Shown here one piece after another: positions 1-5,733 of a DNA stretch of 7,308 nucleotides. The DNA comes from an uncultured Oscillospiraceae bacterium. Lineage in GTDB: Bacteria > Bacillota > Clostridia > Oscillospirales > Acutalibacteraceae. The notes under the pieces were generated by a model. The model worked only from the letters and a program-made list of their open reading frames with translations, was not told the DNA's origin and did not search any database. The stretch is from contig UQVI01000094.1 in NCBI GenBank assembly GCA_900544515.1, positions 1 to 7,308 of the forward strand, written 5' to 3'. A program made the position numbers and the translations under genes. Each line of letters starts with the position of its first letter. Position 1 is the stretch's first letter.

Positions 1-42
1 CTCGACTAGTCGTCGGCAGCGTCAGATGTGTATAAGAGACAG
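1..42 (+). other. Nextera/Tn5 tagmentation adapter (left end, non-biological)
   Basis: Positions 24-42 are exactly the 19-bp Tn5 mosaic end AGATGTGTATAAGAGACAG. Positions 10-23 (TCGTCGGCAGCGTC) are the rest of the standard Nextera read-1 adapter. Positions 1-9 look like additional primer or adapter sequence. The same adapter occurs inverted at the right end, so this molecule was tagmented and amplified with one adapter type. It should be trimmed; genomic sequence begins at about 43. Confidence 0.97.
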
Positions 43-142
43 GAATAGTATGCCAATAAGAGCATGCATTTTTTATCAAAGAAAAAAGACATACTTATTC
101 TAATAAGAAAAATATTAATTTGTAATATTATTTGGCGATTTC

Positions 143-171
143 ATTTTATCATTATAGAAATAAATAGTCAA
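143..171 (-). promoter_or_regulatory. Putative sigma-A promoter pointing out of the left end
   Basis: On the minus strand there is a -35 box TTGACT (166-171, 5 of 6 matches to TTGACA). A 17-bp spacer separates it from a -10 box TAAAAT (143-148, 5 of 6 matches to TATAAT). Transcription would begin near 136 and run left, away from mfd, into a gene beyond the insert edge. Ideal spacing and good boxes support it. The surrounding DNA is very AT-rich, where such matches arise by chance, and no start codon with a ribosome binding site is seen before the edge. Confidence 0.45.
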
Positions 172-211
172 TATAAAATAATCCGACTGGATACTTTTAT
201 ATTTATTGAAT

Positions 212-294
212 AATCGTAGGGACATGTATTGCAGTCCGAATGAATTACATAAATATTTAAGGACGACCAATGGTCGCCCTTACAGAATACGATT
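212..294. repeat. Imperfect dyad resembling a dispersed intergenic repeat
   Basis: The outer arms AATCGTA (212-218) and TACGATT (288-294) are perfect inverted repeats. Inside them GTAGGGAC (216-223) faces GTCGCCCTTAC (273-283) in inverted orientation. A short GGAC/GTCC dyad (220-223 and 234-237) lies in the left half, and a strong hairpin (258-282) in the right half. Ends of the form GTAGGG...CCCTAC around GGTCG-type hairpins remind me of short repeats scattered through intergenic regions of gut Clostridia; that is recollection, not a search. Only one copy is present here, so repeat status is inferred from shape. The element ends 4 bp from the mfd stop codon. Confidence 0.35.
258..282 (-). 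terminator. mfd: Hairpin just downstream of mfd, possible terminator
   Basis: Two 12-nt arms (258-269 and 271-282) pair around a single central base, so the physical loop is a few bases larger. In minus-strand RNA all arm positions can pair, with one G-U wobble at 263/277. In plus-strand RNA that pair would be an A-C mismatch, so the structure suits leftward transcription from mfd, whose stop codon ends 16 nt upstream. The following sequence is A/U-rich (AAAUAUUUAUG) but lacks a proper U-run. It may therefore terminate weakly, protect the 3' end, or simply be part of the repeat-like element around it. Confidence 0.45.
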
Positions 295-298
295 TTTA

Positions 299-3200
299 TT
301 ATTGCTCTTTTATATGCTCTTTTGCCTGTTTCATCAATTTCAGTGTTTCACTTAAGGTTTCAAGGTTTGATTCCTCAGGGGTAAGCTTGACTGCGATATA
401 CGGTCTTTTGCCTGCCGAGAGTGTAACCCTGCCCTTCATAAAGGCATTGAGTATTGCCACTGTTTTGATATCAACCTCAGGTGAATAGAAAAGCAGTGAG
501 CCGTTACGCTGAACAACATCAGTAATATTAAGTGCGATTGCCGAATTTCTGAGCAGTGCAATTTCAATCAGTCCCCATACGGCTGACGGAGGAGCACCGA
601 AACGGTCGGTAAGCTCATCATAAACATCATTGGCATCTTCATCATTTTTAATATTTGCAATGCGTTTATACATAGCAAGACGCTGGGAGGTAGATATAAT
701 ATAGGTTTCCGGAATATGTGCATCGATTGACACATCAATCAGGCATTCCTTTTCCTCCAGCTCCTCTTCTCTGAGCTCGCCCTTTTCCATAGCCACTGCC
801 TCTTCAAGGAGCTTGAGGTACATATCATATCCCACAGCCTCCATATGGCCGTGCTGTCGGTTGCCGAGCAGTGAGCCTGCTCCGCGTATCTCCAGGTCGC
901 GCATAGCAATCTTAAAGCCTGAGCCGAACTCGGTATACTCCCGAATTGCCTCAAGTCTTCGTGTGGCAATATCGGTAAGCTCTTTTCCGCGTATAAAGGT
1001 GAAATAGGCATATGCACGTCTTGACGAACGTCCGACACGACCTCTTATCTGATGAAGCTGAGCCAGTCCCATACGGTCCGCATTTTCAATGATAAGGGTA
1101 TTGCAGTTCGGTACATCCACACCTGTTTCAATAATCGTGGTACAGACGAGGATATCAATTTCACCATTTAAAAGCTGATTCCATACGGCGGAGAGCTGTT
1201 CCTCCGTCATCTTGCCGTGACCGATTCCCACTCTTGCATCAGGCAGTGCTTTCTTTATTGCCATAGCCTTATGCTCAATGGTTTCCACATTATTATGGAG
1301 GTAGTAGCACTGGCCGCCGCGATTGATTTCCCTTTCCATTGCCTCAACAAGTATTTCATTATCATATTCAACAACATAGGTCTGAACAGGCTGTCTTTCT
1401 CCCGGAGCCTCTTCCAGCAGACTCATATCACGGATACCGCTCATCGCCATATTCAGCGTACGCGGAATCGGTGTTGCCGACAGAGTAAGAACATCCACAC
1501 GTGGGAATTTTTCCTTAATTTTTTCCTTTTGCGCCACGCCGAAACGCTGTTCCTCGTCAACGATAAGCAAGCCTAAATCCTTAAAGTTTATACTTTTTCC
1601 AAGCAGCTTATGTGTGCCGATAAGCACATCCACATTGCCCTCAGCAAGTCTTTTCAGAATATCCTTTTGCTTTGACGGTGTAACAAAGCGTGAAATCATT
1701 TCCACATTTACCGCATACGGCTCAAAGCGTTTTGACGCAGTTTTAAAATGCTGCATCGCAAGAACTGTGGTAGGCACAAGGATAGCACACTGCTTGCCGT
1801 CTGCAATACATTTGAACACTGCACGCAGAGCCACTTCGGTCTTTCCAAATCCAACATCACCGCAAAGCAAGCGGTCCATCGGTGCAGTCCGTTCCATATC
1901 GCACTTGATTTCCTCACTGCATCTGAGCTGATCATCCGTTTCATCATACTCAAAACGCAGTTCAAAATCACGCTGAAGGTCGCTGTCAGGAGAAAAGGCA
2001 AATCCCTTTGTGCTCATACGCTTTGCGTAAAGTGCAATCAGCTCCTTCGCCATATCCTTAACAGAGGAGCGCACCTTCGCTTTCGTCTTTTTCCATTCAG
2101 GAGAGCCGAGACGGTTAATCTTAACCCTCGTATCCTCCTTAGGACCGATATATTTTGAAACAAGGTCAAGCTGCGTAACAGGGACGTAAAGTGTGTCGCC
2201 CTTCGCATAGCTGATTTTGATATAGTCCTTTTTAACCTTATTGATTTCTAATGCGTTTATGCCCTCAAAAATTCCTATACCGTGAATATTATGAACAATA
2301 TAGTCACCCACATTCAGCTCATCAAGTGAGTGAATTGCATTTTTTGAGGAAGCCTTTTTATGCTTCTTGGAACTCTGCGACGATTTGGAATGAGTCAGCA
2401 ATGCAAACTTGATTTGTGAAAACTGAAAGCCTGCCATCATTGTGCCTGTAACAACATTGACTGTCTTCTGCTGAAATTGCGGCGGATATTTTTCAAAGAA
2501 CACAGCATCATAGCCCATATCCCTGATATCCTCAGCCAGTGCTCTTCCTGCTCTCGTTGTTCCTGCCATAATACACACGGTGTAACCGCCCTTGACAAGT
2601 CCGAACAGTTCGTCCTTAAGCTGTGAGAGTGTACCGCTCCAGGCATTAAAGCTCTGCACCGTAAAATCAGCAAGATGCTTGACCGGTGTATCAAAGCTGC
2701 CTCTCGGCAGAGAGTCCATATATATAGCATTATGCTGCGCATACATATCGGTAAGCTCTGAAAAATCAAGGCCGAATTTATCAAGCCCCTTGCAGAGCGT
2801 ACCGTCCTCCACAAACCATTTCAGGTCCTCTAAATTGAGACGCTCCTGCTTCTGGCATTTTTCCTTGACTCTTCCGCTTTCCACAACAAAGAGCCTGCCC
2901 TCAAAATAATCAAAGATACCCTTTGACTCATAACAGAGCGGAAGATATTTATCCAGGCAGTTCAGTGTTGTGCCGTTTCTCAGCTTATCACAATCGTCGT
3001 AGAGCTTTTCCCTCGCCTTTATTGCCTTGCCCTTAAGTGACTTTGCAACCTTTTCAATCTGATCGGCAAGCTTTTCGGCACTGTCAAACAACACCTCGTT
3101 TGCGGGGGTAATACTGATTTCATCAAGACTCTTGCTTCTTCGCTGGGTATAAATATCAAAGGAGGAAATGGTATCCACATTATCCCCCCACATTTCAATA

Positions 3201-3769
3201 CGCACAGGCTCATCCAGATACGGCGGAAAGATATCAATGATTCCGCCGCGAACGGCGAACTGACTTGTTCCGTCAACCTGATCATATCTAACATAGCCTG
3301 CAAGAATGAGCTTTTCTTCCAGTGTGCTGACGTTAATTTCATCACCTGCAGAGATTAAAAAGCTCCTTTTCTCAAGCACGGACGGCGGCATCGTGTACTG
3401 GCAAGCCGCATTGGCAGACAGAACAATAGCAGAATAATCACCCTGTAAAATACGTGAAAGAACACCAAGTCTGATATGCTCAAACTCCCTGCTGACACCT
3501 GCCACCTCAACAAAGGTCAGCTCCCTTGAGGGGTAAAGCAGAACACCTTCCTGAAGCTGTGACAAACTTTCCTGCACCTTGACTGCAGTGGCCTCGTCAG
3601 GAGTGATAACAAATGCTTTGTCACCCTTTTCACACAGAGAATGTATTGCAAAGCACTTGGTAATATCGGAAAGACCAATTGCCCCAACAGGAGCATTGAG
3701 GGAATCAACACTCTTGCTGAGGCTTATAAAATCCTTACTTTTATTAAATTCTTCTGAAAAACAGGACAT
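299..3769 (-). CDS. mfd: Transcription-repair coupling factor Mfd
   Basis: A cytoplasmic SF2 DNA translocase that displaces RNA polymerase stalled at lesions and recruits UvrA for nucleotide excision repair. The 1156 residues match the usual family length (about 1150-1180). In order: the UvrB-like N-terminal module, including FAVRGGIIDIFPP (171-183); a Ser/Lys-rich linker (about 461-475); the RNA-polymerase-interacting domain beginning at LNVGDYIVHNIHGIGIF (485-501); and the translocase core. The core shows Walker A GDVGFGKT (637-644), DEEQ box (738-741), SATPIPRT (764-771) and QIRGRVGR (907-914). The translocation motif spans about 937-968, and the C-terminal D7 domain covers about 1010-1130. 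The ATG is preceded by AAAGAGG (3779-3785) with 9-nt spacing. The gene lies 24 bp after pth and is probably co-transcribed with it. All key motifs are intact, and no frameshift is seen. Confidence 0.98.
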   Translation of the reverse strand: MSCFSEEFNKSKDFISLSKSVDSLNAPVGAIGLSDITKCFAIHSLCEKGDKAFVITPDEATAVKVQESLSQLQEGVLLYPSRELTFVEVAGVSREFEHIRLGVLSRILQGDYSAIVLSANAACQYTMPPSVLEKRSFLISAGDEINVSTLEEKLILAGYVRYDQVDGTSQFAVRGGIIDIFPPYLDEPVRIEMWGDNVDTISSFDIYTQRRSKSLDEISITPANEVLFDSAEKLADQIEKVAKSLKGKAIKAREKLYDDCDKLRNGTTLNCLDKYLPLCYESKGIFDYFEGRLFVVESGRVKEKCQKQERLNLEDLKWFVEDGTLCKGLDKFGLDFSELTDMYAQHNAIYMDSLPRGSFDTPVKHLADFTVQSFNAWSGTLSQLKDELFGLVKGGYTVCIMAGTTRAGRALAEDIRDMGYDAVFFEKYPPQFQQKTVNVVTGTMMAGFQFSQIKFALLTHSKSSQSSKKHKKASSKNAIHSLDELNVGDYIVHNIHGIGIFEGINALEINKVKKDYIKISYAKGDTLYVPVTQLDLVSKYIGPKEDTRVKINRLGSPEWKKTKAKVRSSVKDMAKELIALYAKRMSTKGFAFSPDSDLQRDFELRFEYDETDDQLRCSEEIKCDMERTAPMDRLLCGDVGFGKTEVALRAVFKCIADGKQCAILVPTTVLAMQHFKTASKRFEPYAVNVEMISRFVTPSKQKDILKRLAEGNVDVLIGTHKLLGKSINFKDLGLLIVDEEQRFGVAQKEKIKEKFPRVDVLTLSATPIPRTLNMAMSGIRDMSLLEEAPGERQPVQTYVVEYDNEILVEAMEREINRGGQCYYLHNNVETIEHKAMAIKKALPDARVGIGHGKMTEEQLSAVWNQLLNGEIDILVCTTIIETGVDVPNCNTLIIENADRMGLAQLHQIRGRVGRSSRRAYAYFTFIRGKELTDIATRRLEAIREYTEFGSGFKIAMRDLEIRGAGSLLGNRQHGHMEAVGYDMYLKLLEEAVAMEKGELREEELEEKECLIDVSIDAHIPETYIISTSQRLAMYKRIANIKNDEDANDVYDELTDRFGAPPSAVWGLIEIALLRNSAIALNITDVVQRNGSLLFYSPEVDIKTVAILNAFMKGRVTLSAGKRPYIAVKLTPEESNLETLSETLKLMKQAKEHIKEQ

Positions 3770-3793
3770 ATCCTTTTGCCTCTTTATCTGTAT

Positions 3794-4399
3794 TTATGAA
3801 TTGTATAAATTCATTGCTTTATCAATTTCATCATTAACGATAAGGCGAACTGCCTTTGTACTGTTTTCAAGTGCTGATTTCAGCTCAGGCTCCTGCTCCT
3901 TAGGGAATCTGCCCAGCACCCACGAAACAAGATCATATTCCGGATTCGGCTTTTTGCCCACACCGACCTTGACGCGCGGAAAATTCTCACTGCCCAGATG
4001 CGCAATAATACTTTTTATTCCGTTGTGACCGCCTGCCGAACCCTTGCGTCTTATCCTTGTCTGACCCACATCAAGTGAAATATCATCATAAACAATAATC
4101 ACATTTTCAGGCGGTATTTTATAGAATCTTGCCGCCTCGCCTACTGCCTCACCGCTGTTGTTCATCATCGTCTGCGGCTTCATAACAAGGCATCTTTTAC
4201 CGTTTATTTCAGCATCTGCCACAAGGGCGTGATGTTTTAATTTTTTTATATCAAATCCGTCCTCAATTGCGAGCAGATCCATAGCAAGAAAGCCGGCATT
4301 ATGCCTTGTCATCTCATACTTTCCGCCGGGATTGCCCAAACCTGCAATGATATAATCATAGGACGATGTATTAAATATCTTCTTCCTGTTTGGAAACAT
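3794..4399 (-). CDS. pth: Peptidyl-tRNA hydrolase (Pth, bacterial type)
   Basis: Cleaves the ester bond between peptide and tRNA on drop-off products, recycling tRNA in the cytoplasm; normally essential. I start it at the ATG at 4399 (201 residues). A GAGG site (4409-4412) lies 9 nt upstream, and this is the only ATG before the conserved core. A TTG at 4414 would add five residues but has no better signal. Family motifs are complete: GLGNPG (20-25, catalytic-site Asn23), TRHNAG with catalytic His33, KPQTMMNNSG (74-83, Asn80), VYDDISLDVG (103-112, Asp105) and GGHNG (123-127, Asn126). About 13 residues, including a basic RKK, precede the core, slightly longer than in E. coli Pth. The start overlaps the end of the upstream membrane-protein gene by 29 bp in another frame, which suggests translational coupling. 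mfd follows closely. Confidence 0.96.
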   Translation of the reverse strand: MFPNRKKIFNTSSYDYIIAGLGNPGGKYEMTRHNAGFLAMDLLAIEDGFDIKKLKHHALVADAEINGKRCLVMKPQTMMNNSGEAVGEAARFYKIPPENVIIVYDDISLDVGQTRIRRKGSAGGHNGIKSIIAHLGSENFPRVKVGVGKKPNPEYDLVSWVLGRFPKEQEPELKSALENSTKAVRLIVNDEIDKAMNLYNS

Positions 4400-5648
4400 T
4401 TTCTTCTTCCTCAACTATTATTTTAATTTCATCTGCACGTTTGCCGTCAACGGATAAAACAAGTGCCGTAAGTCCGTCACAGACTACCATATCATCCTTC
4501 TGCGGTATTTTATCTGTGTTTTTCATTATCCAGCCATTGACTGTTGAAATTTCCTTTTCAACCTTATTAATCTTAAAGTATTCATAGAAATCATCAACCG
4601 ACATACTGCCCTGAACAATGTATTCTGTTTCGCTTATCTGCTCAATATCATTCTGCACTTCGTCGTGCTCGTCCCATATTTCACCCACAAGCTCCTCCAA
4701 AATATCCTCAAGGGTCACAATACCCTCTGTTCCGCCGAATTCATCAACAACAACAGCCAGATGCGTCTTGTTTTTCTGGAATATTCTCAGCAGCTTTGAT
4801 ATTTTCGTATCAGGCGATACAGCAGGCACCGGCTTTAAGATAGTGCGAAGAGATTTCAGATTCCTCTTTCTTGCACTTTCAAAATCCCTGTGGTGAATAA
4901 CACCCACTATATTATCTATATCATTAATATATACCGGCAGACGGCTGAAATTTGTTGAATTGAATACGCGTTCAATTTCGCCCAGCGGTGCATACTTATC
5001 AACTGCCTCAACATCAACACGCGGCACAAGAATATCACCCACATCAATATCATCAAACTCTATTGAGGAGCGGATAAGCTCACTTTCATTTTCATCAATT
5101 TCTCCGCCCGTGTGTGCCTCGTCAACATAGGTTTTCAGCTCTTCTTCAGTAACGGTATTAACTCCTCCGGTTTTGAACACCTTGTTCATAAGAAGCTTCC
5201 AGCCTTTGAAGAAGAAATTGAGCGGTGTGAAAACAACTGCAAGAAACTTTACCACAGGTGAAATAACGATTGCAACCTTTTCTGCCCTCTCCTTTGCAAA
5301 GGTCTTTGGTGTAACCTCACCAAAAATCAGAACAACAATTGTCATAACAATGGTGGATACCGTTGCACCGAGATCGCTGTTATCACCGAGAATACCTGTG
5401 AAAAACAGAGTAGCAAGTGACGTACAGGCAATATTCACAATATTGTTTCCGATAAGAACAGTGGATAAAACTGTATCATAATTTTCCGATAAAGCAAGTG
5501 CTCTTTCAATCTTCCTGTTTGACTTTCCGTCACGCATCATTGATTTGAGCTTAACGCGGTTCAGTGAGGAAAAGGCTGTTTCCGCACCTGAAAAGAAGGC
5601 ACTGAAAAGCACAAGAATAATCATAGCACACAATATACCGGTGTTCAT
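4371..5648 (-). CDS. CNNM/CBS/CorC-HlyC family membrane protein (hemolysin-family, probable Mg2+/divalent cation transport)
   Basis: An integral membrane protein of 425 residues with the full family layout. The N-terminal CNNM (DUF21) transmembrane domain (about 1-160) contains hydrophobic segments near 4-22, 62-85, 94-113 and 125-147. It carries the signature patches FFSGAETAF (18-26), GNNIVNI (67-73) and FGEVTPKTFAKERAEKVA (109-126). A CBS pair follows (about 203-322), with VPRVDVEAVD (208-217) and VVVDEFGGTEGIVTLEDILE (299-318). A CorC_HlyC domain (about 335-412) and an acidic tail end the protein. Characterised relatives (CNNM, CorC, MpfA) handle Mg2+; the old name hemolysin is historical. 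The CBS pair would sense nucleotide. The start has AGGAG (5658-5662) with 9-nt spacing. It leads the pth-mfd cluster and follows an intrinsic terminator. The exact ion and direction of transport cannot be read from sequence. Confidence 0.92.
   Translation of the reverse strand: MNTGILCAMIILVLFSAFFSGAETAFSSLNRVKLKSMMRDGKSNRKIERALALSENYDTVLSTVLIGNNIVNIACTSLATLFFTGILGDNSDLGATVSTIVMTIVVLIFGEVTPKTFAKERAEKVAIVISPVVKFLAVVFTPLNFFFKGWKLLMNKVFKTGGVNTVTEEELKTYVDEAHTGGEIDENESELIRSSIEFDDIDVGDILVPRVDVEAVDKYAPLGEIERVFNSTNFSRLPVYINDIDNIVGVIHHRDFESARKRNLKSLRTILKPVPAVSPDTKISKLLRIFQKNKTHLAVVVDEFGGTEGIVTLEDILEELVGEIWDEHDEVQNDIEQISETEYIVQGSMSVDDFYEYFKINKVEKEISTVNGWIMKNTDKIPQKDDMVVCDGLTALVLSVDGKRADEIKIIVEEEENVSKQEEDI
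4397..4412 (-). promoter_or_regulatory. pth: Ribosome binding site and start of pth inside the upstream gene
   Basis: On the minus strand GAGG (4409-4412) is followed by nine bases (AAGAAGAAA) and ATG (4397-4399). The whole site lies within the last codons of the CNNM/CBS protein gene, whose stop is at 4371-4373. This decides the pth start in favour of the ATG over the TTG at 4414, which overlaps the Shine-Dalgarno itself. Ribosomes finishing the upstream gene would pass over or near this site, which fits coupled translation. Confidence 0.7.
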
Positions 5649-5681
5649 AATCTTTCTCTCCTAAATAAATTCAAAAATCAT

Positions 5682-5715
5682 AAAAAAGCGTGCAAGGGGT
5701 TAACCGATGCACGCT
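5682..5715 (-). terminator. Rho-independent terminator after the radical SAM gene
   Basis: In minus-strand RNA an 8-bp stem AGCGUGCA/UGCACGCU (plus-strand arms 5708-5715 and 5687-5694) encloses a 13-nt loop and runs straight into six U residues (5682-5687, the first pairing in the stem), then a further U-rich stretch. It starts 18 nt after the stop codon of the radical SAM gene. The plus-strand side lacks a U-run, so it acts in the leftward direction. It separates the radical SAM gene from the downstream membrane protein-pth-mfd cluster. Confidence 0.88.
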
Positions 5716-5733
5716 GATATTCTGTTTTGCAGT

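Larger units (their letters stand above)
43..298. other. AT-rich intergenic region downstream of mfd
   Basis: This 256-bp stretch contains no complete gene. Reading leftward from mfd it holds a repeat-like dyad (212-294) with a terminator-like hairpin (258-282), then a leftward promoter (143-171). Two short AT-only dyads follow: AATATTA/TAATATT at 111-117 and 123-129, and CTTATT/AATAAG at 94-99 and 102-107. Two minus-strand ATGs stay open to the insert edge, at 92 (MSFFFDKKC...) and at 69 (MHALIGILF). Neither has a recognisable Shine-Dalgarno, so I do not call a partial gene. Composition is much more AT-rich than the flanking coding DNA, as expected for a spacer. Confidence 0.7.

Noticed and set aside
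43..92. The start of a partial minus-strand gene (MSFFFDKKC... or MHALIGILF...)
   Set aside because: Both frames are open only because the insert ends. Neither ATG has a Shine-Dalgarno, and fewer than 20 codons are visible.
739..2158. Several open frames of 97-136 codons on both strands (for example 739-1038 minus, 1217-1576 plus, 1748-2158 plus)
   Set aside because: All lie inside mfd in other frames, have no family-like motifs, and mfd is intact with full conserved motifs across the region.
3579..4028. A 149-codon plus-strand open frame spanning the mfd-pth junction
   Set aside because: It is antisense to two well-recognised genes, has no Shine-Dalgarno worth noting, and its translation shows no recognisable domain.
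4400..4414. TTG start for pth at 4414, adding five residues
   Set aside because: The GAGG Shine-Dalgarno begins at the second codon of this frame and is well placed for the ATG at 4399. No separate ribosome site precedes the TTG.
5173..5481. A 102-codon plus-strand frame antisense to the CNNM gene
   Set aside because: It is a complement of the transmembrane-domain coding sequence. Its hydrophobic character is a by-product of the codons on the opposite strand.
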